A DNA stretch of 64,000 nucleotides from Asterias rubens (Eukaryota > Echinodermata > Asteroidea > Forcipulatida > Asteriidae): assembly GCF_902459465.1 (NCBI RefSeq), contig NC_047083.1:870501-934500 (forward strand), read 5' to 3'. Made by a program: the position numbers and the translations under genes. The notes under the pieces were generated by a model. That model saw only the letters and a program-made list of their open reading frames with translations, did not search any database and was not told the origin of the DNA. Positions 48,760 to 61,816 of the stretch are shown in pieces (position 1 is the first letter of the stretch; every line of letters begins with the position of its first letter).

Positions 48760-49040
48760 ACCCATATGCTACCTTTCTAGTCTTCGCCTCAAGCGTGTAA
48801 ACTAGGTTAACATTCAGCATACATAATGTTAAAACTGCTGTCCCAACCCTAGTTAGTGTCCTCTCAAGGAGTTCCATTGTATAAAGACATCCATCACCCT
48901 TACCCCAACCATAACCCATATGCTACCTTTCTTGTCTTCACCTCTAGCTTGTAAATTATGTTCACATTCAGCATACATAAGCTGTCCCCACCCTAGTTAG
49001 TCTCCTCTCAAGGAGTTCCATTGTATAAAGACATCCATCA
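48760..49040 (+). repeat. Tandem duplication, about 153-bp unit x2
   Basis: CCCATATGCTACCTTTCT to GTATAAAGACATCCATCA occurs twice, with a 12-base gap in the second copy after CAGCATACATAA. Good conservation suggests a fairly recent event. Confidence 0.9.
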
Positions 49041-49059
49041 TGGCAGACGCTCATTCAAC

Positions 49060-50500
49060 CCTGCAGCACGATGCTCCATCACTCACATCTCAATTATCCA
49101 CCACCCTGGGATTTCATCCTCTCTCTCTACCTTACTGCCTGGCTGTCAAGAAAAGGACTCATTATGGTAATATATTACCGTGGCAATATAGGGTGAATTA
49201 TACAGAGGGAATGTCTGGCTATGGTTGGCAATGTGGACTGGATTCGCTAATGCTGACTTGACATGCAGCAGGGCCAATGTCTAATCACACAATTGATATT
49301 ATTTTTTACATAATTGCGCTGGGACTAAATGTACATTGTAGGTAGGCAGACTCTCTGAATGGGATACTTCCGTTCCAATCGATTTTTTATACAATTGTGG
49401 ACGATGGTTAATTTTTCTCTGTAATCATCGCGCACAAGTGGAATAGTTTTAATTATTCGTACTTAAAAGTACGTAGTAGAATAGTTGAAAAACACAGACT
49501 CTGGTTTACTTTTGTTACAACACACATCGGTGTAACAATGGTAAAACCAAAATAAATATTTTATCCGGATGCAAATTTAACATCAAGTCATCATATTGTA
49601 GTCGTACTGTACTAATTCAATTTTGTCTCAAGTAAACAGTTGTTGGTTGTGAAGAACAAGTGATTAAATGTCACAAGGACTGGAAATATTCATTTATTGG
49701 AGCGTAATAATGTTAACCTCAGTGCTGATGTATTTCTAGAGCTGGAGGCAGTGATGCTGTGGTGTTTGTCAAAAAAACTGTTTTCAAGACTAGCCTCGGC
49801 CATCCTGAGGCTGAACATCTGTAGTAACAGTCTGGTATATTTTTACAGACTCACACATGATCAAATTAATTACAGGTACACTCAATTAAACTTGGGCGGT
49901 CCCAGGATGTCCGGATTCTGTTCCGGGTCTCTGCTGAAGAAAAGATTCTGTCCTGAGTCGACTCGGCTTTTCAAAATTCGGTGAAAAAAACATTTTAAGC
50001 CGTTCGGGTCCAGAGCTTTTTAACCAGAAATGCCCAACGAGTAATTTATAAAATTACACCCTCCCTTTAAAAGTAATTTTAGTGCTTTGTGAAATTTTAG
50101 AATGAACCTTTTTCTGGTGAAATCGAGCCCTGGGTGTATATTAAACAAGCTACAAAACCTCATCCAGGCCTTAGTTGCAGCATGGAGGTAGAAATGCAGA
50201 GCTAGCTACAGGCTGTCAGTGTCAGCGACTCAGTGTGTGTTCTTTTTGCAAAGTGTGTAGTATTGCACTGTGGTTTAAGATTACAATTTTGTCACATTAA
50301 AGAATGATGGGTTCACAGTGAATAGTGCCACTGCCATGCTGTGAATAAATTGGTTTGTTCATCATGCTGAGATGGGAGTGTCCAATTCTGCTGAAGAGGT
50401 CATGCATGTCTTGTGGAAAACGGGGTGTTTTAAACACTCTGTGTAGGTATGCGGGCCTACAGGTGTGCAATACAAGCAGATGATAGTTTTTTCCCAAATG
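49060..50500. other. No gene or repeat recognised
   Basis: Short frames only; none shows a domain or plausible splice sites at both ends. Confidence 0.35.
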
Positions 50501-50524
50501 CATATAAAAAGCATAGAAAAGAAC

Positions 50525-53100
50525 ACAGAGAGCCTCCATCGGGCCTGATTCATTCTTAAAAGGGCAAGGGCACCGAGGCATGTTCTCTTTAGGCAACTAT
50601 TTGCGGAAATTGTAAATATCTGTTGGACACATTTCAAGCGACACCAACGGAGGCAATTGCCTCTGTTGCTTCTTGTGAAGTTGCAGGACCTGGCCTGCAT
50701 ATTATTTAAAATCTGCCTAAACATATGTAGGCCAACTTCTATGGCACTGTATGAATTATGTACTAGAGGCCTAGGATGCCATTAATAACGCTGTCATGGC
50801 ATTACACTACAGTCTGTAGAGAGTGGAATAGGACAGGCATCAGCAACTGTATAATGTACATGTAGATCAATATCTTGTAATTGAAGGTTTATGTTAATTG
50901 CCATTGCAGTGTTTATTTTTATTACATGCAGTCTATTTTGTGTAGTGAACAACAGGCAAGGCACAAATGGCATGTCATTATCATTGTACCCTGATAATAG
51001 GCCTTTATCCCCCATATAGCTCCATGATTGTATGAAGGTTTTCACGGAAATGAATTCATAAAACGGCTTGCAAATTCCACTGGCGGGCAAGCACTCAAGT
51101 ATTTTGGGACATTTTGAATAGAAATCGTGACAAAGCAATTGACAAAGAACAATGTCTATAGGCCTAGTTGTGAATGTTGTGTTGTGGTCCCGTGAACTAT
51201 TTCACTACTTGACATTTGGATTTGGTTATTTAAGTCTTAAGTTTTTTTGTTGTGACAAAATCGTTCGCTGGCCCATGTCTGTTTTAAATCGTCTCTATTA
51301 GGAGTCTTACAGACGTCATGTGTCCTTGTTGTTTGATGTCAATATAGACAGTCACAAACATAGATTTGACCCAAAATAAACAGAGAGGCGAGCAGAACTC
51401 ACCTTCTGTACACAAGTTTTTTTGTATTGAACAAAATAATGCAATTAAACCCTTGAGTTTATACTAAGGGACACATACTTAGGCCTATGAGGTGGATTAA
51501 GCATGAAGTGTAGTTTAGGGTAGTTCAGGAAAAAATAATTGCAAATAATCCAAAATAGTTAATGGCCTGATGTTTCGACCATAGCAGAGTCTTCCTCAAA
51601 GGCTAAATGAAAAAAATGAAAAATGAAAAAAACACAATAAAACAAACAAATAAACAATCAGTTGCAGGTCTGATATTTTGTTTTTGCAATGGCAAGGGGC
51701 ATCTCTTTGATTGAAGTTGAAGTTCCTGCTGAAACATTTTACGGGGCACCAAGGCAATGACCGCATGACCACCATAAATGCAATTGCCTCCATGAAGAAT
51801 TAGGACGCTTTGAAATTTGTAGTTGTCCAAAAACCAAAAACAACTCTCCATTGAATGGCAGATGGTGTCAATTTGGTCTAGTATTTGGATGGTGTCAGTC
51901 AAGTGCACATTGTCCCATTAGATAGAGTTTGTATTGATTTATATGTGATGAGTGAAGTAATGAGATTAGAAGCGATATCAGTAGCACAACTTGATATGAA
52001 ATGTTTGTAGGTTGATAAATCACACTGTAAATTCGATAAGGGTTTCATTCAAGACAAATTTGCTTTCAGAATGATAACAGACTACAATCTTGTGACTGTA
52101 TACATGGTATAATCATGGAGGTTTCTACCTCCATGGTGGTATAATGTATGGATAATGGAAACCCTGTAACCATTTAAAAACCAAAATAATTTGTAGCATT
52201 ACAAGTACATTCCAGGACATTTCCTGGCATCAATTTAGAAACACAAGAATTTTTTAACAAGGTTACTGACCTCGTTAACAAATTTTTTAAATCAGTTGTT
52301 AATTAACATCAGAGGTATACACCTTGTCCTTGAAGGAAGACATACAACATGTGTAATAGCTGTGTCTTTAAAAACCTATAGCTGACTAACTGAACAATTT
52401 AGACGATTCGAGGAACCCAAAACGGCCTCTCTCTGCTTTCATCTCATTGTAAATTCAAACCGCTTGCTTGACTCTAATCAATGGGCACAAGCTATCGACG
52501 CTCCTCGAAGCAAGACGAGCAACTGACGTATAAACAGATGAACCCTGGATCCCTCTGAGCAATCTTAACTTTCAAGATGCTCGGAGCTTCGGACAATTGC
52601 ACTCAGCTGTGACCGGATATCATGTTATCCAAAGGTCTTGTTAAGGGAGACTCTTTGAGGGGTGTGGCCATTTGTTTCATCTGACGTTCCTCATACATAC
52701 AATGCCTGTGTACACTTCAAATACTCCATAAGTTTTCAATTTTTCTGATAGGGTGCCCTTTACTAATGCCTTGGTGCCCTTGCCCTTACAAAAACAAAGC
52801 ATACAGGCCTCTATTAAATTGCATACTGTTCGATTGAATTCAATGCACCTTTGCTGTCCTCCATTTTGGGAGACAAAGTGTAGGCTACACATTATAACTG
52901 ACTGCAGTAAATGGTGGAAAAAGTACAATGCGCATTTTGTTGATTCCACAAGGCCATGAAATAACCCACAGCAATTGATGTGGTGCCCTTTTCACTTGAG
53001 GCCAATAAAAATTGAAACTTTCCTCAGAGTCCTTGCAGTGCCCCACCACACCAGAGAGAAACATTGCTGTGCCCCTTCATGAAAGAACAAACTTCATGGC
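50525..53100. repeat. Scattered element D fragments
   Basis: Fragments at 50525-50690 (AAAAGGGCAAGGGCACCGAG), 51690-51800 (CGGGGCACCAAGGCAATGAC), 52748-52806 (GGTGCCCTTTACTAATGCC) and 52970-53100 (TGGTGCCCTTTTCACTTG). They match the full elements at 29781, 54243 and 61817. Sequence between the fragments shows no genes. Confidence 0.6.
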
Positions 53101-53386
53101 CTGCTTCCCTGCCTTCAAGAAGTCAATACATGAACTAATTACCATCCATGTGCTTCATGTACATTTATGTACTGCACACTGAATAACTCATGATTTCTTT
53201 CTGCAACCCTGGATAGTAACAGCTTTGAAACTAAAAGTGTCTTGCACTTGTACTGATCTCTGCATAATGTGTTTGTCCTTTGATAAAGGCTTGTTTGCTC
53301 GGAGCTATCAAGACCCACCATAAATCTTGATATATATTATTATAATCACAATGTCAACAATGTACAGAGGTATCATAATGTGTGTT

Positions 53387-53760
53387 AAAGCCATTGGACA
53401 CTTTCGGAACAGAAAAAAAAAAATTCACAGATATACAAATAACTTACAGGGTTTACAGAAGGTACTGGTATGGTGAAAGACTTCCCTTGAAATAGTATTC
53501 AATGAAATGCTTTACTTTTTGAGAAAACATTAAAACAATATCAATTCTCGGAAGCGAGAATTACAAATTTATTTTGAACACATGTCATGACACGAGGAAA
53601 CGTGCGGAAACAAGGGTGGGTTTTCCCGTTATTTTCCCCCGACTCTGATGACCGATTGAGCCTAAATTTTCACAGGTTTGTTATTTTATATAGAAGTTGT
53701 GATGTACATGAAGTGTGGGCCTTGGACAATACTGTTTACCGAAAGGGTCCAATGGCTTTA
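53387..53760. repeat. MITE family B, full copy
   Basis: AAAGCCATTGGACACTTTCG and GAAAGGGTCCAATGGCTTTA ends. The interior has TATCAATTCTCGGAAGCGAG, CATGTCATGACACGAGGAAA and the module GAGCCTAAATTTTCACAGGT shared in reverse with family A. Confidence 0.9.
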
Positions 53761-53892
53761 ACTGTGTAACTGTAAACTCAATTTAGTTCAGTCAAGGACA
53801 GGGAAACATTAGGTCTAATCAAAACATTAATTTCTCTTTGGGATGTGTAATGGGTAGGATTTGAAACTTTGCATGGTGGAAATATGATATGG

Positions 53893-53997
53893 AAAGGTTT
53901 GCGGTAACACCATGTAATGACTATCTCTAATGAGTTGGGGGGTTGGTTTCAACTTGACGTTTCGATCAGTATGCTCTAATCGTCTTCTGGAGAAATG
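53893..53997. repeat. Foldback family C, half element
   Basis: GGAAAGGTTTGCGGTAACACC to TCGATCAGTATGCTCTAATC and GTCTTCTGGAGAAA matches the left arm of 29121-29330 only. Confidence 0.75.
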
Positions 53998-54042
53998 GGT
54001 AATGGGTTCTTTTTCATGCATTACAACATGGATCCTAGCTGT

Positions 54043-54145
54043 AATGGTCAAGTGTCTTGCTTAAGTCATGACCGGGACTCGAACCCATACTCTGCTCAAC
54101 AGAAACACTACAGCTTGAGTCATGTGCCTTTAACCGGCACTGCTC
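54043..54145 (-). repeat. SINE fragment, reverse orientation
   Basis: AATGGTCAAGTGTCTTGCTTA and GACCGGGACTCGAACCCATA (a B box on the minus strand) match the SINE at 22160-22425. Confidence 0.65.
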
Positions 54146-54242
54146 AAAAACAAGACACCACACAGTCACAGGCCTTTAATTTCATTTAATTTTCATTTCT
54201 CCGATCTGATAATGGACACTTCTAGAGGAAAATTCAGATTTC

Positions 54243-54475
54243 AGGCCTGATACTTCACGGAGTCAACGAAGGCGATTGCCTCCGTGTCCCCTGGTAATTG
54301 CCTTGGTGCCCTTTACCAAAAAGAAAATGCCTTGGTGCCCTTGCCCTTTCAAAAACGAAGCATACATGTACAGCCCTGAGATTTATAGAGGATTTTCCCA
54401 AAGGGTACCACAGCACAATCACAGGGCACCACGGCAAATGCTGTGGATGCCGTGGGTTAATTCGAGGCCTGCAGT
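54243..54475 (+). repeat. Element D, long copy
   Basis: AGGCCTGATACTTCACGGAG, then GTGCCCTTTACCAAAAAGAA, GCCCTTTCAAAAACGAAGCA, then the second half AAAGGGTACCACAGCACAAT and GGATGCCGTGGGTTAATTCG. It shows that the GGGCACC fragments elsewhere belong to one composite family. Confidence 0.75.
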
Positions 54476-55053
54476 CAATTTGGATTGTAGTCAGTACTTG
54501 TATTTGCATTTATTCCACATTGTTTCTGAAATAGAAAATTTTGATTGGCTATAATTTTCCCGCTTCTTTCTGGATCCCTCCCTTAATCCCTTTCTCCTCT
54601 CTTTTTCTATAAATGGATATATGTTAGTACATGTTTTATGCCTCTGAAGAAGGTCCGGTTTGGATCGAAAGCTAAGGACATCTACCCTTCTCATTATTCA
54701 AACCATATTTTCCCCAAACCCAGGCAGCGATGCTGAGGTCTCTGGATGGTTATTCTCAATCGTCACCTCTTCACATTACAATGTGTTTATAGACAACCCA
54801 TATGGAATTATAATGAAGAGCTCCACACTTGAAGTGTTGCAAGACATGGTCTTCTGATTATTATCGTGAAACAATAATATCTGAAGCGTTCACTTGAAGA
54901 TGACCCTGTCTTAAACTATTCTGCAGAGAAAGAGGGTGGGAGAATGTTGGTTTATAACCGGCATGATATTCTTCTGATTGCCGGTTTTTGTTTATTATTA
55001 GTAGATGTTGGAAATTGTTTTGAATAAATAGACTGAAAGCGTTGTGAACAATG

Positions 55054-55264
55054 TATAGACGATGTGACCTATGTTTACATTCAAACCGCCCTCTGTTGAC
55101 AAAACACTATATACGTCATGTTTCGCCGGGCACTGAGTTGCGTAGTCATAGTGAGATTACGTACACTTTCTAGATGGCTGCCAAAACACAAAGGTTTTGC
55201 CCGGCGGTATGCGTGCGAATCATGTTATGGTTTTCGTGTGACGTCAGAGGTCACATCGTCTATA
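55054..55264. repeat. Inverted-repeat element with TATAGACGATGTGACCT ends
   Basis: TATAGACGATGTGACCT at the left is the exact complement of AGGTCACATCGTCTATA at the right (17 bp). The interior contains CCGCCCTCTGTTGAC, like the nested element at 20648. A short frame inside is not convincing as a gene. Confidence 0.85.
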
Positions 55265-55390
55265 GGTCAGGCCATACTCCATAAAATATTCCTACTTTTT
55301 TCAAACGACCGAATAACATGCCTGTTATTTGCAAACTGTAGCTAAATTATACATGAATGAAATTGAGCCAGGAGGACTTGGTTGTTGGAA

Positions 55391-55566
55391 ATAAGCCTAT
55401 TCGGAATCGCAGCTGCGCATGTCTGTTACCGACGACAACGCAATTTGTATATCCCCCGTGACCTTTTGACAATACCAGCGGGTATTGTCAAAAGGTCACG
55501 AGAAGTATACAAATTGCATTGTCAGCAGTAACAGACATGCGCAGCTGCAATTGGGAATAGGCTTAT
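55391..55566. repeat. Long near-perfect palindrome
   Basis: ATAAGCCTATTCGGAATCGC at the left pairs with GCAATTGGGAATAGGCTTAT at the right. The arms stay complementary through GCAGCTGCGCATGTCTGTTA and CGTGACCTTTTGACAATACC to a tiny loop near 55478. Stem about 85 bp. Confidence 0.9.
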
Positions 55567-56321
55567 ATGCTAATTAATCTAAGTACCAGCTGAGTAGGCT
55601 ATGTTCTTTTTAGATCTTGTCTTGCTAAGGTACTACTACTGTGGAGTAAATTTTTTACAATTAGTGTTGAGGATCCTTATTCTGAAAAACACCTCCCTGT
55701 CTTTAGGCCTCACAGCTTGACCTCATTCTACCTGCCAGAGCCCTACCCTGGCAGTTTGTTTGCTTCGGACTGGTCCAATGGGACACAAGGAAACAGGGTT
55801 GTAATTTGATTGCATTATAATTGACATTCCATTCCACTGCTGTACAGGTGTGGGATATGAATCATGTATTGTTGTGCTGATGTTGGGTTGGGAAGCTTGG
55901 GTGTTTGTTTCTGGGGCGAATGCTTCTGGTGTTCTCCATGACAACTCAAGCGACTCAAGATTGTTGATAAACAAAACATAAATTACAGTTTCGAGAAATA
56001 ACGAGGAACGATGTCGTCAAACATTTTTGTGTAGCAACAAACTTATGTATAATGTGCACTCTGAATGCCAATATTGTGTAGCAATCATGAATTTTGAGTA
56101 GCAAACTGTAACATTCTGCTGCTTTTTGCTCTGCTATTTCAACAAGGGAAATTGTTCACTGAATAATGCAATCTACTTTAGTTCCATCAAATAGGCGTTC
56201 GCAAACTGTTTTAAATATTAAAGGCTATCCTTCAAGAACATCAAAGGCTATCCTATGAAGTGTAGCTGATCAGGCATTTGTGTACCCTACTCCTAAACTA
56301 TAGAATAACCTTCCTCCTTAT

Positions 56322-56714
56322 TTAAAGGAACATTACAGAATTGGTAAGAACCAAAAATCGTGAAGATCACAGATTTACATAAAACTTACATGGTCTAATG
56401 ATGATGAGAGTAGAAAAAACATCCCTTGAAATATTTCTGTCTGAAATGTCATATTTGATGAGAAACAAAATAATCTAATTTCGTGTTTGGAGTTAATCGC
56501 TCAGTGAGCGTTTTAGGCCTATTCATTTTTGTTTTGGCATTGATGCAATGCAAAATTTGCAATTGGTTTTTCACTATTCTCTTGTGACCCAGATGGCCTA
56601 TCGATCTCAAACTTCTACAGGTTTGTCAGTTTATGTATATGGTGGATTACATAATGGGCTTATACTGCCAGCAACTTTTTTACTAGCAAAACCAATTCTG
56701 TAATGTTCCTTTAA
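56322..56714. repeat. MITE family F
   Basis: TTAAAGGAACATTACAGAAT and ATTCTGTAATGTTCCTTTAA are exact inverted ends. The interior contains TCTACAGGTTTGTCAGTTTAT after GATCTCAAACT, a diverged form of the module shared by families A and B. Confidence 0.9.
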
Positions 56715-57835
56715 GATAACGTACATGTTATGTGTTTCAATCCAAGTGAACAAAATTTTTTACGATTCATTCTTGCTACAGCGTTCTTTGTATTTTTTCT
56801 CTGATTTTGAGGGGGAACTTATTGTAATGGGAGTATTCAGTGCGCAGTATAAATGTGTGTTGTTATTATTACATGAGCTACATGTATGGTGGCTCCATCA
56901 CAGCAGTATGCAGCGTCTCCAAATTCCCTAAAGCTATTATTTTGCTTTCTACCCCTACTGTCCCAGAGCTATTATTCTTTCTCTCTCAACATTCTTTATT
57001 TTCTTCTACTGCAAGATCAATAGTCAGATAGTATTTGATAATGCCCTCGGGGGCCATTATAACACTCAGCCACACCCTCATCTGTCTTGTATAATTTCCA
57101 GTCTGTTATAAACCTTTCTCAGGGCTAATATCAAAGTGTCTTATATTGACCATGTATTGACCATCATACATGCATGTTTCAGAGTCTTTATTGTCAAATT
57201 TTGCCTTATCCCGGGGGCCATCATCACTCTGATCAGTCATTATAACTTTGCACATGCCTTTGCAATTAAAGGGTCTGTACTTTTTGCAGGACACAAAACA
57301 CAATGTCTACAGATTTTGTGTCCTTGTTTTACCCATTCCTTAAAACTACAGCACCCCAACAAGTAATATTTAAGATAAGCTTTCTATAATTGTCTTCAAA
57401 TGGTGTAAGTTTAATTTACATCTGTAAACATTGTGTTTTGTGTTACAAAAAATACCACAATTCTTTAACTACTTTAGACCAGTGTTATCTTTAAATAAAT
57501 CTCTCCCAGGTCTGTTATCACATCATTAACAACCATCCTCCTCCTTCAAGGATGTTGGTCCACTTACAACAACTCAGCCATTTTTTTTAATAGGGCCATT
57601 ATTTCTCTCTTGACATTTTCAGAGTTTTTGTTTGTCAAATTGACCTTGCCAAGGGCTGACATAAACATTCTGTCCCTGGCTATAAAATGTTAAAAACACT
57701 GGCAAGAAAGGAGAAACCTTGTGCAAGACCTCAAATTGCAAACACTTAGACTTCTCCTCCATAAAACATGTCCTTCTGAATTCAAATTCACAAACATGCT
57801 CTGGCCTATCTGGCACTGTTTTAAAACAAAAAAGC

Positions 57836-58150
57836 TACTTAAAGGAAATGCTGTATGTACAAAAAATGGTTCCTTAAGGGAATAAATACGGGGAAAAAAA
57901 AGGTTCTTACAAAGGAGCAAACGCTGTTTAAAAAAACTCCTAAAAGGAACAAATGCAGTTTACAAAAAGAACCGTTTTAAAGGAGCAAACGCTGTAAAAA
58001 AATAGCTCCTTATTATAAAGGAACAAATGCAGTTAACAAAATGAAAGCTTCTTAGAGCATGCTTAGAGGAACAGCTGTTTATAAAAATGACCATCTTGAA
58101 GGAAAATATGACGTTCACAAAAATGACCTTAAAGGGAATGTGACCTTTTA
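57836..58150 (+). repeat. Degenerate AAAGGAGCAAACGCTGT tandem repeat
   Basis: About eight units of 40-50 bases based on AAAGGAACAAATGCAGTTTA with strong divergence. It ends about 100 bases before a family A copy. Confidence 0.75.
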
Positions 58151-58251
58151 AAAACTAAAGACTGTTTAATAAAATGAATCTGAGGAACAGATGTTTGAAG
58201 TGACCTTCTTAAAGTACATTGTAGCAGATCTTAGTAAAATATGTGTAATTT

Positions 58252-58619
58252 TTAAAGACACTGGACACTAATGGTATTTGTCAAAGACCAGTCTTCTCAC
58301 TTGCTGTATAAAGTAAAGTGTGAAAAGTTGAGGTCAATCGGTCATTGGTAGTTGCGAGATAATAATATTTAAAAAACACCATTGTCACACAAAGTTGTGT
58401 GCTTTCAGATGCTTGATTTCGAGACCTCAAATTCTAAAATTGAGGTCTCGAAATCAAATTCGTGGAAAAATACTTCTTTCTCGAAAACTACGTTACTTCA
58501 GAGGGAGCCATTTCTCACAATGCTTTATACTCTCAACAGCTCCCCATTACTCGTTACCAAGTAACGTTTTATGCTAATAATTGTTTTGAGTATTTACCGA
58601 TAGTGTCCACTGCCTTTAA
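58252..58619. repeat. MITE family A, diverged full copy
   Basis: TTAAAGACACTGGACACTAAT and inverted GATAGTGTCCACTGCCTTTA. The internal hairpin GATTTCGAGACCTCA is intact. This is the most diverged complete copy. Confidence 0.85.
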
Positions 58620-59091
58620 AGATAAATTGAAGACAATTCTTGGAAGATGGCTACAATCTTATGAGTGAAAAAGGCTTTATTTTTTTTTTAGAGTTGCTTC
58701 GATAAATGTCAGGGTGTGTTTTGAAAGAGCAATCCTCTCGTATTTCCAGACCGAGATTGAGAATTTATGGATGAAAATACAAGATGCTTAGTATGCAGTT
58801 TTCATTATTTTTCAATTAAAACAAACAAAGTTCAAATGTTAGGCAGTGAATTAGCACGGATGGCTTGAGCAAACCCTTTGTTTCTATAAATAAGAAAAAC
58901 TAGTTTACGGCAACCAGTGCTTAACAACATTATCACATTGGTAGTTTGGCTGGTATCCGTTTTTATAATCATTGGCCCCAATAAAGATATTCTTAAGGCC
59001 TTAAACTTTTACTCTTGAACGAGCACATAAATTTTCCTCTGGTTTGGGGGTTTTCTAGGAGAAAAATGTAAATTTGTATTGAAACATTTCA

Positions 59092-59168
59092 AAGGGCACC
59101 ACAGCAAAAGCCAGGGCACTACATCAACTGATGTACAGTGTAGGTGGCATGGGTTTATTTGAGACCTG
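59092..59168 (+). repeat. Element D fragment
   Basis: AAAGGGCACCACAGCAAAAG and GTAGGTGGCATGGGTTTATT. Confidence 0.5.
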
Positions 59169-59621
59169 TATTCTCACAACACTTCCAAGGAAATTCTCTT
59201 AAACAGTAAAGGTCTGTATGTGGATGAATTAAAAAATGTCATGACACATCCAGAACAAATGCGGCACCATGCACTCTCTCTCTCTTTGTTGACTCTCTTT
59301 GCTGTCGTGACGGCGGCCGCCATCCCGGCAAAAAAAGGGGAACAGTTGTTACTAAATTTCTCTGTGAGTCTTGAGTACGTTGCGTGATGAATGTTTAGTC
59401 TGTGTATACATTGGGTCAGGCACAGTTCATCATTTGTTGGAATTATGTTCGGGGTCCTCTTCAAATGTTTAATAAGAAACAGTTGTTATCTGGATGGGTT
59501 GTTGTGTCTGGTAACTAGTACACATGTAGTACTTAAAAAAAAAAAAAAAAAAAATGAATGGTGTTTGAAGCTTTGCATGGTGTGGAGAATAAGAGTAACT
59601 ACATGTATTTAAATATGAGTA

Positions 59622-59868
59622 GTAAACTTGCACGTACAACCATGAGTAAAATCTCTTTTGAAGGAGCGGTTTGGTCTTGACGTTTCGAACACGGTACACT
59701 CTGCTCGTCTTCAGGAGAAACAAACACAAATGTTTTGTTTGTTCCTCCTGGAAGACAAGCAGAGTATACTGTTCGAAACGTCAAGACCAAACCGGCTCTT
59801 TTCAGAGCCACCACACCTTCAAAAGAGATTTTACCCATGGTAGTACCCGCAGGTTTACTGTTCATATT
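59622..59868. repeat. Foldback family C, second subtype, full palindrome
   Basis: GTAAACTTGCACGTACAACC at the left is inverted against GGTAGTACCCGCAGGTTTAC at the right. The centre is ACTCTGCTCGTCTTCAGGAG against CTCCTGGAAGACAAGCAGAG with an alternating ACAAACA/TTTGTTTG loop region. Confidence 0.9.
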
Positions 59869-60843
59869 TATATTTATAGTTACTCTAATAATTTGAATGA
59901 AATATTGCTTTACTCACAAGTCTTAGGCCTACTAGTATGACATCTGAAAAAGCAAATGTGGCAGATAATGGTGCGAGGGGGTCAATAGATGTAGAACTGT
60001 AACTGAGCTACCACATTTATTGGTTTCATAATTGTGATGAAGTCTGACCCCACTGAATCTATATTTTCTGGGAAACAGCTGACTGAAACTAGGGCGTTTC
60101 ACTACTGTGCGATCCATAACCAAACAGGAAGGGATGTTTTATTATTGATTTGTATGCATTCAACTTGAATACTGGATTAAGTATTGGTACACATCTGTTA
60201 CATGTAGTCCACGATGTATGATAATGTTTACAAACTTGATGATGTTTACAAACTTTCAACGCTCATGCAATCTGTCATTGTCAATTTTTGTATTCGGTTA
60301 AATATTTTTGTTTTTGTGTTTAGGTAGTTACAAGAGAATATTGTTTGATGTTTTTGTTTTTTTATTTAATTTTTACAAACTATTCTTAAGATGACATAAT
60401 CTAATCTGAGATTTATAACTCAAGAAAGTACTGAGTATACAGTGCTAAAAGCACACATCGTTGCGTACAATGTAAGTGTGTACAATATAAGTGTGTACAA
60501 TATAAGTATAATACTGTTTAATGTATTGAAATTGTAGGGCCAACATGTACATTGAACAATACAAACAATACGTGTATGTACACAACACACCTAAAATGTA
60601 GGTTGACCGAGCACATTAAAATTTAATTTCCAACAACAAAGAACCTAACCTCAGTGTGTTTTTTCAAACCGACCCCGCCTCAACCATACAGTGGCTCGCA
60701 CACGTACGTCCCTCCCTTTTATTCAATGTTAACCCCTGTGACTACTGCTACTCGTTAAGCAAACACAATGACGCATGCCATCTCTCCTCGATCAATGTCC
60801 ACCAGCGTATACATGCAGTTCATAGATAGCGCAAGGCTGATAT

Positions 60844-60880
60844 ATGCAAATGAGGTCACGTTGAAGAGGTCAGTGACTCA
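60844..60880. promoter_or_regulatory. Cluster of transcription-factor-like motifs
   Basis: ATGCAAAT (octamer-like, 60844-60851), AGGTCA (60853-60858), AGGTCA (60867-60872) and TGACTCA (AP-1-like, 60874-60880) lie within 37 bases. The region has no repeat or ORF. Short motifs occur by chance, so the call is tentative. Confidence 0.2.
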
Positions 60881-61816
60881 CCGTTGCAGGTTATTTGAAT
60901 AATTGATCGATTCGGACGGAGAAGATGGGTAGAGAGTTCATAACATTCCGTCAAACACATTCCGTCAACGATGTGTGTAAAAAAATATTCTTATGAAGGA
61001 GTAAGTTATTTTTTAAGTAGGAATTGAATCTTCGCATGGTGAAAATTAAGGTCTTTGAGAAAAACTCGGCTAGGGTCGAAACATCGGGCCATGAACTATT
61101 TTTTGCTTTTGTAAATGTTAACAATGGTACATAAATTACCTCTCATAAAAATTAACAACAAACTGAATTTTCTTCCATGATTGAATTGTTGTCATCAGGA
61201 ATTTAAAACACATCTAAAAATGGATTAGGTCTGTTAAGAGCATGATGCTAACTTTAAATCATTGCCCCACATCTGTGCTATAAATAGCACACTTGGCGAT
61301 TGTGAGCTCAGAATGTAATTATTCCATTATTTTGAAATACACTAATGAAAGTAGTTTGTTTTTTAAATGCGTTAAATTGCACAATCGGAAATGTGTTAGG
61401 GACGGGACAAGTCTTTTTATAGAGCGCTCGAGTTTCACTTCAAAAGGTGTGTCCCTGTAATGCCTGAATACTCGCAATTGCCATAGAAACAACAGGTTGC
61501 CATAGCAGCAGTGACTTGGCATATGAAGTTTGTAATAATATCCTCAGTGCATGTACATTGTATAGTACGCACAATAGAATACATGTCGTCATGCGTCTAC
61601 ATGTTAGGTAGCTCGGCGGGGTGGGGTGCGAGGGCAGAAAAAAAAATAAAAAATTCAAAGTAGATTCTCTTCTGTGAAAACATCTGTTTTTAGGGTTGCG
61701 CTAATATTATTGCCCCAGTCAAAATGGACTAACAAACATTTTCACTGCATTCATGCTTCTAATAATATTTTTAAAATTATGCGTGAGAAACTAAAATAAG
61801 CAATGGGTTGTACTGC

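Noticed and set aside
55118-55345. 75-residue frame as a gene
   Set aside because: It is largely the interior of an inverted-repeat element (55054-55264).
59391-59940. Overlapping frames on both strands as genes
   Set aside because: They come from the palindrome at 59622-59868, which opens similar frames on both strands.
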